Positions 22,734 to 34,523 of a stretch of 64,000 bases of DNA are shown piece after piece; the first letter of the stretch is position 1; each line of letters opens with the position of its first letter. Location: assembly GCF_003473485.1 (NCBI RefSeq), contig NC_053043.1, positions 5,590,001 through 5,654,000 on the forward strand, read 5' to 3'. A model generated the notes under the pieces. It did not search any database and was not told the origin of the DNA. It was given only the letters and a program-made list of their open reading frames with translations. The stretch is from Medicago truncatula (lineage: Eukaryota; Streptophyta; Magnoliopsida; Fabales; Fabaceae). A program made the position numbers and the translations under genes.

Positions 22734-25113
22734 AAATGAGGTCCGGAAAAAAATTGTACTTATTATTGTCCAATGTCATAGATGCTAATCAACTCAAATT
22801 AGACTGCATTACCAAACTAATGGAAAATAGAAAAGTAAAAGTCTAGGTTGAGTTAGATCACAACAATGTCTTTGTAACAGAAGTAGCCAATAGACACCTT
22901 TATTAAATTGAACTTGCTATGTTATTATATAGAACAACTTCCCGTATGTTATGTTTCTTTGCTGGCAATGTGGGACTAAAAAAAAGTTCATGTTTAATTT
23001 TTACTCTCTTCTTTCACACCTCACTTGGCATTTGGAAAACAATTGCAACACACATGAAATGAAACTCAGTCCTGCCTATGCAACAAATTCTCATCACTAT
23101 TTTTCAGCTCATTCATCTCTTTGACTGAATAAGAGAAGGAAAATAAGTTATCCACCATTTGTGCAAAGGTGTAGCATTTGTAGTAAACAGTTTACACCAG
23201 TTATTTATAGTAGGGGGGATTTTTCATCCCCCCTACTATAAATAAGGGATGATGATGTTGATGATAACACAGTACTGAACTAAAACTAAATACATTACAA
23301 ACCCCCACAAGTTACAATGGACTCAGCTCTCCCTTTATTTGAGGCTTGGTATTCTTTAGGGGTTACTATGATATGAGTATTTAACCAGAAAATTCACCGT
23401 ATAAAAGACTAGTTCTGAATTCAAATTCCAGATTAATTTTGAATGCAAATTTTAAAAAGGAAAAATTTCGCTTTTTATTTGAATAGTCGCTGTTTCTTTG
23501 TTAAAATGTTGTCTCATGTGCAACTGTATTGGTATTTCACCTTTACTCTTATCTCCGTTCTAGTTGCTCTTAATTCACCGAAACAGGTGCAGCAAATAAA
23601 CTAGTGAACTTGCCTTCTTAACACTAGGCATTGGGGTAGCATCTCCCTTGAATGTAATAATGCACGTGAAGTTCTTACAAAAGTTGATAACTGTAATTTG
23701 GAAGTCCTTATGAACATATTGTCAAGCATATTGTAAAATTTTACAATTGAAATCCTAAGGAAATGCAGTAAATGACAGCAAATAAGTTTCATGCTAATTT
23801 GATGAATCCTACTTGGTGAATTCATTCAATAAGCAGAATAACAATTATCTAGCAGAAACAGAACTCATATTTGAATTCTATATCATATTATTCCTTACCA
23901 CTGATCTCCATCAAACACAGGTGAGATCTTTATATTCTCATGCTTACATATATCTTTTCCAAAAAACTGAGTTTCCTATATATAAAAAGAGAATTCACAT
24001 AGAACGTGGCATTACAGATTCTAACACGGAACGAAAGAACAAGAAATCATTTTTGTAGTCTTTTGCTTATTGATAAATTGTTTTCTGCATTCTCATGTTT
24101 TCAATGCTCAGATCCATATAGCTTGTTCATTTCTTTATGGTTCAAAGAAAAATTTAACACCAGAAACAAATGCAGAAGTCCAGCATCCAAAAAATAACAT
24201 TAAATCTAAATTTCTAGGTTCAGACGTGAGATAAGGCACACTAGAATTAGAGTAACGAACCCCTAATTTTCGTGCAACAATTGAGATAGGTTCTCAACGT
24301 GCACGAGCTCCCTTTGAGTGACATCTTCCCCCTTACCTTGACTGAACTAAACTCATGGTAGCGTTGATGTGGAACGGAAGGAACTTCCTTTGGAACAGAT
24401 TCTGGTTAAGCAACTTCCCACTTAATCAGTTATCCTAATTCTCATTAAACTGCTCTCTTAGTCTTGATCACTCAAAACTATTTTATATTAAGGTAAGGAA
24501 CACAGCATAATTTACTGAGAAACACACTATAGTACAGACTACAGAATTTGACACACTTTGACAGATAGTCAAAACCAGTACCCTGCACAAGCACAAATAA
24601 AAAGTGACACTTCTTTTACACTTCCAATGCCAGACTAATATATTATGTTATATCCTTAACCATAATTTGTTTAATGTAGTAGCAACCGGGATTGCATATC
24701 TTTCAATGAGACTCGGAACTCTAACCATATTTATACTCTCTACTTTCACGTCTCACTGTGCCAGAAAACATGCGCAACAATGTCTCATCACGTATTTTTT
24801 CAGTTCTTTCATTTCTTTGACTGAATAAGAGAAGGTAAATAAGTTATCACTGTTCAATATTCTCTATGCAATTGGAAGCCAACCAATTGTCAGATTTTGT
24901 TTATTCCACATATCCATTAACAATTGTAAAAACCAACTTAATTATCATCATTATCATCCACCTAACTGTGAGTCACCTCTTTTGCTAAAGTTATCAAATA
25001 AACTATCAAACACAAATAGAATCAAACATAAGGTGGTAGAACCAATTGCACTTATTTGATTTAATTCTAGTTTACAGTAAAAGAATGAACACGTACAAGT
25101 AACTTGAACACAT
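22734..25113. other. intergenic DNA, duplicated 3' flank of GDSL genes
   Basis: No supported gene. The segment near 22919-22985 (containing atgttatgtttctttgct and atgtgggact) recurs beside other copies near 31510, 37790 and 44270, so it belongs to the duplicated unit lying 3' of each GDSL gene. A perfect hairpin sits at 23201-23245. Confidence 0.65.
23201..23245. repeat. perfect 20-bp inverted repeat (hairpin)
   Basis: ttatttatagtaggggggat, a 5-base spacer (ttttc), then its exact reverse complement. A G6/C6 block lies in the stem. Too short for a standard miRNA precursor; it may be the remnant of a tiny MITE or a strong transcript hairpin. Confidence 0.9.
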
Positions 25114-26565
25114 TTAACTCGAGGCACTAAACTGTGAAGTGATATCATATTCCATTTCAATTTCTTGTTCAACAAGGTGCTTAATATCCATTGGATAAGT
25201 GAACCCTGGATTATTAGATGAATCATACATTCTTGTTGCAAAGAGTAGGTACCAAGCCTCGGTGGGATGGACTTCATCCCAAAACACATAGTCACTCCTA
25301 TTATAGCATGGCCTTTCATCAGGAATACACAATCCATTCAACCTTGATGGACAACAAGGAGCATTTGAAACCAAAAAACCTGAGATTCATTGAACATGCA
25401 GCATGATTATATATTGTATAAACCTCGATCATTCACATTAAACTGTAGTTAATTATAGTATGTGAATTGAAACTTAAGTAAGCTAAAATGATTACCATCT
25501 GACTGGGCATCTGACTCTAATGTAGTGTTTATAAATATGAATTTAGAATCAGCAGAGAACTTATTATTGAAATGTTCCACTAGAGATTTAAGCTTGTAAT
25601 TGAAAAGTGACGGAGTACTGCTTGAAAGTCCCAACCCAACTAACACATATTTTCTCGCTCCAATGTCATGTAGAGCCTGGAATCAAATGGAACTAATAAA
25701 CAATCATATTAAATATATTGAATCAATTAGTGAAAGCAAGAGTAAAACATAAATTTTGAGTGGTCATATACCAGTAAATTCAAAGATAACTCTTGAATTA
25801 GAGCTTCTGCATACTGCTCAGGGCTATAAATGTGACTTGTTGGGTAGAATTGGGGAAGAAAGTAATTGTTTATGTAATCGTTACTTCCAATATTCACATA
25901 ATACAAGCATTTGTTAAGGTATTGTTGAGCTTTGTCAATACCTCCAAGTCTGCTAGCAATTTGAGAAACTATAACTCTGTGATTTCTTAACTGTAATCCC
26001 AAGCTAATAGCATAACCCTGTACGGACATAATGTTATTTTTGCGGCATGTGTATGAGTAATGTAACAAAAATACTCTAATCATCTACTAAAAACAAATTT
26101 AAACCTTAGCCGAGTATGTCTCCATACGAATTCCAGCTCCGCCAGATGCATAGTTCACACCTTTGAGTATGTCTGAACCACTGATGTTTGCAAATGGTGG
26201 AATGAAATTCTCAAATCCAAGAAGTTGAGCTGCAATCAAAAGGACTTGAGTTTGAGCTTAATTAAAAAGAGAGATTAAATTTGATAATAATATAGCCAAG
26301 TTGAAAGAATGTTACTTATTATGTCAATTGCAGTTCTACCGTTGGTAAATCTTCCGGTTGGACCCATCGGAAAGTCAATTCCATAAGGTTTGTAATTAGA
26401 TTTTGCAGAGGTAGGAAGGTTATTGTTGTTTCCACTATCAGATAAAGAATCTCCAAAGATAAATACACAAGGCACTTGAGATTTCCCATTGACACATTGT
26501 TTAAAATAGTTTGCAGACAAGAAAACAATAAGAACCACCAACCATGTTTTGATTATAGATTCCAT
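25114..26565 (-). CDS. GDSL esterase/lipase, copy 3 (intact, exon 4 deletion)
   Basis: Exons 26316-26565, 26105-26229, 25772-26017, 25496-25676, 25114-25379 give an open frame of 355 residues. The signal peptide is MESIIKTWLVVLIVFLSANY. Block I is FIFGDSLSDSGNNNN, block II GVNYASGGAG, block III GSNDYINNYF, block V FWDEVHPTEA, so all catalytic residues are present. The C-terminus carries the Ser-rich tail ending FSASS. Exon 4 is 63 nt shorter than in copy 4: about 20 codons after TPS are gone, removing the usual GSC cysteine. The partner LGCTP cysteine has become LSSSTP. The reading frame is kept, so it may be a functional variant. A 229-bp stretch of exon 3, intron 2 and exon 2 is nearly identical to copy 8. 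Confidence 0.9.
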
Positions 26566-26990
26566 CTCTAAGAAGAAAGTCTAATGAAGCTACAGAATCC
26601 AGATGATAATTAAGGAACCAACCAAGAACAAACAAGTTGAAGACATAAATATTAATGATGGGACCACTCAATTTTAAAAAAGAAAATATTGGTTTTTTGC
26701 AAGTTATTACATTATTAAAAGCTAATTTACTCTACACACTACAAAGTATCATGTGTGGCATGCCATCGAACTATAAAAACTAATTTCTTCATATTGAAGC
26801 AATAAACTAAAACATAAAATTATACTATAAACTAAGAAACTCGCCTTAGTCAAATTAAGGGTGCCACAACTATTCCTTAGCGTTAGCGAGCAATAATATA
26901 TTCACCACAAACTCAAAGCTTCTTGAAATGTTCTTAAGAAGATGGAAAGAGTTTGAAAAAACTATATACTAACTACTTCATATATATATA

Positions 26991-27139
26991 TACCCTCCGG
27001 TCACTAATATAAGCAAAAATTCACTTTTAAAATACATTCAATTAATGATATATGTGACATATAATAAAGACCACATACATCATTAATTGAATGTATCTAA
27101 AAAGTAGATTTTTGCTTATATTAGTGACCGGAGGGTGTA
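26991..27139. mobile_element. Stowaway-like MITE
   Basis: The ends taccctccggtcactaatat and the reverse of gtgaccggagggtgta form arms that continue through aagcaaaaat and catt(c)aattaatgatat. A TA-type border and CCCTCCG terminus place it with the elements at 12280 and 33131. Confidence 0.82.
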
Positions 27140-27301
27140 TATATCTTAAGAAAGACACGTTATCAACATGTTGAAATAATACTACCGGAAAAATTGCAAT
27201 CGCGGGCCCCACTTTTCTGTTCTGTAGTGAATGGTAGAAAAGGACTATTTCAGACTTTCAGTTGGGGTGCCAACTTTTATATATGTTGGTAGTACATTAT
27301 T

Positions 27302-27472
27302 GAGTAATGATACATAGACACCCTTTATTCCCATACACCCTTGTACACGCCATGCATTAGGAAGAGAAAAGAGAAAGTGTGCTTGTGCGGGATCCACGTG
27401 ACTACGTGTCAGATTTTTATGTGGGTGTCAAAGGGTGTATTGCCACCTAAGAGTGTCTATGTATCATTACTC
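27302..27472. mobile_element. Mutator-type MITE with 9-bp TSD
   Basis: A 171-bp element with perfect 20-bp ends gagtaatgatacatagacac / gtgtctatgtatcattactc, flanked by an exact 9-bp duplication TACATTATT (27293-27301, 27473-27481). A 9-bp TSD is diagnostic of the Mutator superfamily. No ORF of its own. Confidence 0.9.
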
Positions 27473-27765
27473 TACATTATTAGATTGAATGAATGGTCTC
27501 TGATTTCTTATATGTTGTTAATTAACTCCGTTTGAAAGTTGGAAGCACTTTTCTTGGTTAGTGCGCATATGTAGCGCCGACACTTTTAATAGAAGGTGTG
27601 TTTGGTGTCCGACACTAACAAGAACAACACATGAGTTCTCTTAATACTGAAGGATGTTTAGCTTGATAGTTTAGTGATAGAAAATCCATTTTTGTTTTCA
27701 TTCTGCATCAAAGGACCATTACAGTAAGCCATGGTTTAGTGAAGCCTGAACTATATGTATATCAT

Positions 27766-27811
27766 CATATGACCTTATTGCAGTGAGTAGGTTCCAAGCC
27801 TCAGTGGGACG
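27766..27811 (-). pseudogene. relic of a GDSL exon 5
   Basis: On the minus strand this reads as the block V region after His (PTEAWNLLTAIRSY-like), with the same DNA wording as copies 4 and 6 (attgcagtgagtaggttcc, agcctcagtggga). It is cut off on both sides, and its right side continues directly into the 3'-flank sequence shared by the array. It marks a deletion or unequal crossover point. Confidence 0.7.
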
Positions 27812-28061
27812 AAATTAACAATTGTAAAAACCAACTCAACTATCATCATTATCATCCACTTAAATTTGATCCACCTCCTTTGCTAAAGTTATCAACTAGC
27901 TTATCAAACACAAATCGGATCAAACTTGAGGTAGCAGAACATATTACACTTATTTTATTTAATTCTAGTTTACAGTAGTCCGTACAATTTGATATTAAAA
28001 GATTGTTTCAAATGTAGGTAGGACAAGAATTAATGAACGTGTACAAATAACTTGAACCTAT

Positions 28062-29727
28062 TTAACTAGAGGCACTAAGCTGTGAAGTGAAATCCAATTC
28101 CATTTCAATTTCTTGTTCAACAAGGTTCTTAATATCCATTGGATAAGTGAACCCTGAATTATGTGAATTATAAGACCTTATTGCATAGAGTTGGTTGCTT
28201 GCCTCAGTGGGATGGACTTCATCCCAAAACGCATACTCACTCCTATTATAGCATGGCCTTTCATCAGGAATACACCCTGATGGGCAACAAGGAACATTTG
28301 AAACCAAAAACCCTGAAAGCCATGGAACATGTAGCATGTTTATATATTGTATAAACTTCAATCAATCACATTAAATTGCAATTAATTATAGTATATGAAT
28401 TGAAATTTAAGTAAACTAAAATTATTACCATCTGAATTCTGGGCATCTGACTCTAACGTAGTGTTTACAAATATGAATTTGGAATCAGCGGAGAACTTAT
28501 TATTGAAATGATCCACTAAAAATTTAAGCTTGAAATTGAAAATCAATGCAGGGGCATTTTCCTCATCAACGCAGGACCCGTTTGTTCCATGAGTAAAGAT
28601 GGCACTTGGTGTGCAGCCCAAAAGGCCTAACCCTACTAACACATATTTTCTAGCTCCAATGTCATGTAAAGTCTGTTACAAATAATAGATGGCATTATTA
28701 AACCATCCTGTGTAACTCCAAATAATATGCTACTATTGTAATTTTCCAAATCATTTTGTGAAAACTAAAAACAAAGGTCAAACACAGAGTTTGAGTGGAT
28801 ACCAATAAATTTAAAGATAACTCTTGAATTAGAGCTTCTGCATATTGCTCAGGGCTATAAATTTGACTTGTTGGGTAGAATTGAGGACGAAAGTAATTGT
28901 TTATGTAATCATTACTGCCAATATTCACATAATACAAGCATTTGCTAAGGTATTCTTGAGCTTTGTCAATACCTTCAAGTCTGCTAGCAATTCGAGAAAC
29001 TATAACTTTGTGATTTTCTAACTGTAATCCCAAACTGATAACAAAACCCTGCACAGAAATAATGTTATTTTGGTGGCATATGTATGAGCAATGTGACAAA
29101 AATACACAAGTCATCTACTAATAACTAATTGAAGATAATGATGAACAATCAAATAAATGAAAAGGCTCTTTGATCAATTTATACCGTAGTTATGCTTGTC
29201 TCGATACGAATTCCAGCTGCACCAGATGCATAGTTAACACCTTTGAGTATGTCTGAACCATTAATGTTTGCAAAGGGTGGAATGAATTTCTCAAAACCAA
29301 GAAGCTGAGCTGCAATAAAAAGAACTTTACAGTTTGAGCTGAATCAAAAGATTAATGTAACAAGAGAAAAGAATAATGAAAAACACTTATAGATTCAATC
29401 AGTATAGTTTACTCTTACAAAAAAAGAGAGAATCAGATTTCATAATCATAATATAGATAAGTTGAACGGAATGCTACTTATTATGTCAATTGAAGTTCGA
29501 CCGTTGGTAAATCTTCCGGTTGGGCCCATCGGGAAGTCAATTCCATAAGGTTTGTAATTAGATTTTGCAGAGGTGGGAAGGTTGTTATTGTTTCCACTAT
29601 CAGATAAAGAATCTCCAAAGATAAAAAGACATGGCACTTGGGATTTTCCATTGACAAATTGTTGCAAATAGTTTGCAGAAAAGATAAGAATAAGAACCAT
29701 CAACCATGTTTTGATCTCACATGCCAT
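28062..29727 (-). CDS. GDSL esterase/lipase, copy 4 (intact)
   Basis: Exons 29478-29727, 29185-29309, 28803-29048, 28429-28672, 28062-28312 give 371 residues in frame. The signal peptide is MACEIKTWLMVLILIFSANY. Block I is FIFGDSLSDSGNNNN, block II GVNYASGAAG, block III GSNDYINNYF, block V FWDEVHPTEA, and the tail ends QLSASS. Exon 4 is full length with LGCTP and GSCV cysteines. Exon 5 is a few codons shorter than in its neighbours between CCPS and GCIPDERPC. It has no obvious defect and is the best reference for the second subtype. Confidence 0.93.
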
Positions 29728-32700
29728 CTAAGCAGGAAAACTAATGAAGCTACCAAATCCTTCGGGAGCAATAATATATATAATCAATACAATTATATTA
29801 TTCCATTGTAAGAAATAGTATAATCAATATAATTTTTATATTATTCCTTTTTGAGCAATAATACATTTATATTATTCCTTTGTGAGTATTAATATAATCA
29901 TCAACACCTTGAAATGTGATAAGGATGAATTGGGGGTTATTAAGAAGATTGAAAAGACTAATTTTCTAATTTTATATAGTAAGACAGAAACAAGACTATT
30001 GTTAAACTGTCCATCCAATGTTACTGTTTGAAGCAAAAATCCACCAAGACTACACTACCTTACTAATGAAAAGTTAGAAAATTAAATGGAAGCATCAATA
30101 ATATATTCACCTCAAACTTGAAGCATATCAATATCTAGCTAGCTTCTTGAAATGTTCTTTAATAAGATGGAAAGAGTTTGCAAAGACTAATATACTAACT
30201 TCATATTTGAAGAAGGTGATTGATGGTCGATAAGAGTTGACGTTTGAAGATTTTTTTATTTTATTTTAACTATTTGAACTAGTTTTATTAAAGGCATTTT
30301 AGTCCATTCATGTCAAAACACCTTAATCATCATCCTCAAATCTTAGTCAACATTAAATACGTCAACTAATCACGTTCACCTCAACGAGGGACCAAAACTT
30401 ACTTGTAATAATCATAGGGTATTTGTTGAAGGATTAATTGATGAGACCAAGGTTGTGAGACTCGCGATCCAATAAAGAAAAAAAAAACATAAAACAAATA
30501 TGATATTATCGTCAAAAATTCAAAGTTCAAATGAAATATTGTCCATCATCAAAATCACCACCACCATCGTCATCATCATGGTCACCATCATCTTCACCAG
30601 CATCGTTAGCATCATCGTCATCATCAAATTCTGCCCCGGATGAAACACGTTAAACAAGACACTGATTACATGGAAAGGAAGCAAGTGAACGCCGTAGATG
30701 AAAACAAACAAGTAAGTGATTTACGAAATATAAACTGGAGAGCGTCGAAGGTGAAGTGTTTGCCGGCTATGAAGGTGAGATTAGAAGTCGTCGTTGCGAT
30801 AGAGTGGCTTTTCGTTTCTAAAATTGCAAGAGAAAGTAATCTTTAAAGGGAAATGTTAATTTGTGTCCTTAAGGCACAAGTTTAGAAACCAAATGTCGAA
30901 ATTTAATTTTGGAAATTGTGCATTTAATATCTTGAAAGTTTAAAAACTTATTTTTTCAATACAAAATTTATGTTTTAATTCTCTTTTTAGATCCTTAACT
31001 TGTGCCCTTATGACACAAGTTAACATGATCCTTGTTTATAGGGTTATAAGATTCTAGATTTTTTCTATTTAAATTTTTTGTTTGATTTTGAATTTGTGCC
31101 GTATTTTGGGCTTTACTCATCTTAGACTCTCTATGTGAGACTGCACGAGTCTACCACAAAAATAATTCTATGTGCAAATCTATTAATTATTTTCTTCTAG
31201 ACTAATATGTGTGAGTATTCATTTTTGCCTTCTATACTCGTAAATTCATATAAACCCGCGAGTTTGACAACCATAACCGATACTAGTTACATAAGTAACA
31301 AAAAAATATTAAAACTTCGTAAATTGTTCAATATCAGTTGTGAGTTCAACCACACTGAGACTACACTAAACTAAAAGAGTCAAGAAAGTATAAGTCCCGA
31401 TGTGCGATGTGGAAGATGGCTAACAACAATGTCATTTCGACAACAATCACCAACTACCAATCAACCTTTTTGTGGAAATGAAGTTGTTATTGCTATTGCA
31501 ACACATGCCATGTTATTATATAGGACAACTCTACGTATGTTATGTTTCTTTGCAAGCAATGTGGGACTAAAACTCCATTTTTAATTTAGACTCTCTACTT
31601 TCCACACCTCACTTGACACATGAAATGAAACCCGTCCTCAGTCTCACTATGCCACAAAACTTGCTAACAATTTCTCATCACTATTTTTGTATTACAAAAC
31701 CCTTAAGATAGAATGGACTCCGCCCTATTCTATTTCTGTATCACAAAACTTTGTTAAAATGTTACAGTTTAGAAGCCTCTATAAACATGGTGTGAAGCAT
31801 ATTGTGCAATTTTACTATTAAAATCATAAGGGAATGCAGTAATTTACAGCACATAAATTTTATGCTAATTTAATGAATCCTACTTAGTGAGTTCATTCAA
31901 TATGCAGAATAACAATTATCCATTAGAAACATAACTCATATTTGAACCTACTAGTAAAATCAGATTTCTGAGATGCAATCAATATCCAGAGCCATCAGTT
32001 TTTATATTGAAGTTCATTCAACATGTTTTTAAACTGTGAATTCAAACATGTGTATCTCAACATATACTCCATTCAAGGGATCAACAATGCTGATGAAAAG
32101 GATCCAACAGATGCTATTTTACAATCTTATTTTACAATCTAGATCAATACTACTAACTTGCAGTGTTCTCTGACTGAACTGTATCAACAATGCTAATAGT
32201 ATCAATACTACTAACTTGCAGGCAGTGTTCTGTGATCGAAGTGTACGGAGGCTTCTAGTATTTGAAACAATTGATGATGTACACCATCCTTAATATTTTA
32301 TTTCAAGTTAGGAAGTGAAAAAAGCCATTTTCTTCTATTCCAAGAAACCCACCCAAATAACAAAACCAAAGCAAGCATCATGTTTGCAACAACTCAGACA
32401 TCACTATGCCAGAAAACATGTGCAACAATTTCTCATCACTTTTTTCAGCTCATTCATCTCTTTGGCTGACTAAGAGAAGGCAAATGAATTATCATTATCC
32501 TCTATGCAATTGGAAGCCAACCAATTGTCAGATTTTGTTTATTCAACCTACCCATTAACAATTGTAAAAACCAACTTAATTATCATCATTATCATCCGCT
32601 TAACTGTGAATCACCTCTTTTGCTAAATTTATCAACTAAGCTATCAAACACAAATTTCACTCAAATGTAAGGCGGCAGAACCAATTACACTTATTTGACT

Positions 32701-32794
32701 TAATTCTAGTTTACAATAATGTCATTTGATATGAAAATATGGTATCAAATGTAGGTAGGACAAGAATGAACGCATACAAATAACTTGAACATGT
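29728..32794. other. intergenic DNA between GDSL copies 4 and 5
   Basis: No supported gene. Holds a (TCATCA/CCACCA)-rich low-complexity tract at 30541-30630, a MITE at 30852-31027 and, from about 31480, the duplicated 3' flank of the array. Confidence 0.6.
30852..31027. mobile_element. MITE with palindromic ends
   Basis: The left end tgttaatttgtgtccttaag matches the reverse of the right end (tgttaacttgtgtcataag), in the same family as 12126-12601. No TSD was fixed. Confidence 0.55.
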
Positions 32795-33495
32795 TTAACT
32801 AGAGGCACTAAGCTGTGAAGTGAAATCCAATTCCATCTCAATTTCTTGTGCAACAAGGTGTTTAATATCCATTGGATAAGTGAACCCTGAATTAGTAGAT
32901 GAATCGTACATTCTTGTTGCAATGAGTAGGCTCCAAGCCTCAGTGGGATGAACTGCATCCCAAGACACATATTCACTCCTATTATAGCATGGCCTTTCAT
33001 CACGAATGCACAGTCCATCCAACCTTGATGGACAACAAGAAGCATTTTAAACCAAAAAACCTGAGATTCATTGAACAAGCAGCATGGTTATATATATTGT
33101 ATAAAACCTCGATCAATCACATTAAAATGTATTCCCTCCGTTTTTTATTATAAGCAAATTTTAGCTTTTAGATTCATTCAATTAATGATGTATGTGGTTT
33201 AATATTTAGACCACATACATCATTAATTGAATGAACTTTAAAGTCAAAATTTGCTTATAATAAAAAACGGAGGTAGTAGTTAATTATAGTATGTGAATTG
33301 AAATTTAAGTAAGCTAAAATAATTACCATCTGACTCTAATGTAAAGTTTATAAATATGAATTTAGAATCAGCAGAGAACTTATTATTGAAATGTTCCACT
33401 AGAGATTTAAGCTTGGAAATTAAAAGTAACGGAGTGCTGCCTGAAAGTTCCAACCCAACTAACACATATTTTCTTGCTCCAATGTCATGTAGAGC
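32795..33495 (-). pseudogene. GDSL esterase/lipase, copy 5 (exons 4-5 only)
   Basis: Only exon 4 (33327-33495) and exon 5 (32795-33060) remain. Exon 5 has an in-frame TAA at 33047-33049 right after GFLV. Exon 4 has the same internal deletion as copy 3, with STP in place of GCTP, plus four further codons lost near its 3' end. A Stowaway-like MITE occupies the intron. Immediately upstream of exon 4 the sequence changes to DNA normally found upstream of GDSL start codons (ctataaaagctaattt, aaattaagggtgccac). Exons 1-3 were therefore removed by a crossover between copies. Confidence 0.88.
33131..33276. mobile_element. Stowaway-like MITE in intron of GDSL copy 5
   Basis: The ends attccctccgttttttatta and the reverse of aataaaaaacggaggtagta continue inward through ttataagcaaattttag and catcattaattgaatgaa. 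A compact palindrome with no ORF. Confidence 0.85.
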
Positions 33496-34523
33496 CTGGA
33501 ATAAAATAGCTCTATTAAAAAAAGGCATCATAATAAAAAAAGAAATAGATAGAATCACAAAGTGCACTATAAAAGCTAATTTCAATTTGAATTAATCACT
33601 TAAAATGTAAAAGAAACTCACCTTAGCCAAATTAAGGGTGCCACTTTATATTCCTTCTTGAGCAATAATGTACTCACCATGAAATGTGTTAAGAACAAAT
33701 TCAAATAGGCTCGGTGATTGTCTGATAGATGATCAAAGGTTGGCAGTTTTGGTGACCAGCACCGGAACAGTGTGATTGGGATCATTATAGACACTATCGT
33801 GCAGCAACAATACTATATCAAGAAAATTTCTATTCACGAACTGGATCGCAAAGCACACGATCTGGTCATATAAAAATCAAAAACCGATTTACCTTGACTT
33901 TGGCGGAAATCATGGCGGTATGGGTGATAATAAGCTAGTTGCAAACTGCTACATCATGTCGTGAAACATTGTGAGATGATTTTTCGCTTTATCCAGCATT
34001 TTCCATCAAGCAAATACATTTGCTGATGGTTCTTCTTCACATGTCATCGTACATAGAACAAATTGCTGACAATGTGGGACTAAAAGACCATATTTCTATT
34101 CTGTACTTTCATACCTCGCTTGGCATTCGTATTTGAAATGTATCATCAAGTTTAAGGAAGAATCTAGAAGAGTTGCGTTGCTGAATCAAATACATGTACT
34201 GAAGAATATTCAATGAAGTTTAGTTTGCAGTATAAAACCCATTTTGATTTTCATTCTGCACTCACTTCCATTTTCCAACATCAGACAAAGACTATTAACA
34301 AACCGAGTCAATGTTTGCATTTCCTTGAGCACATCATCGGTCGGATACACACTTAAATTCATCAAATAACTTATCAAACACAAATCAAATCAAACTTAAG
34401 GCGAGAGAACCAATTACACTAATTTGATTTTATTCTAGTTTATAATAATGCTATTTGATATGAAAAGATTGCTTCAAATGTAGGTAGGAAAAGAATGAAT
34501 GTATACAAATAACTTGAACCTAT
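33496..34523. other. intergenic DNA between GDSL copies 5 and 6
   Basis: Starts with the promoter-side block fused to copy 5. It then holds unassigned DNA and, near 34060-34130, the duplicated 3' flank of the array. No gene. Confidence 0.55.

Larger units (their letters stand above)
26566..28061. other. upstream region of GDSL copy 3 and intergenic DNA
   Basis: Contains the duplicated promoter-side block of the array (near 27178-27290), a Stowaway-like MITE, a Mutator-type MITE with 9-bp TSD and a small GDSL exon 5 relic at 27766-27811. No intact gene. Confidence 0.65.

Noticed and set aside
30520..30711. Met/Thr/Val-rich ORF on the minus strand
   Set aside because: It is the translation of a TCATCA/CCACCA low-complexity tract; no domain, and no start or splice context.
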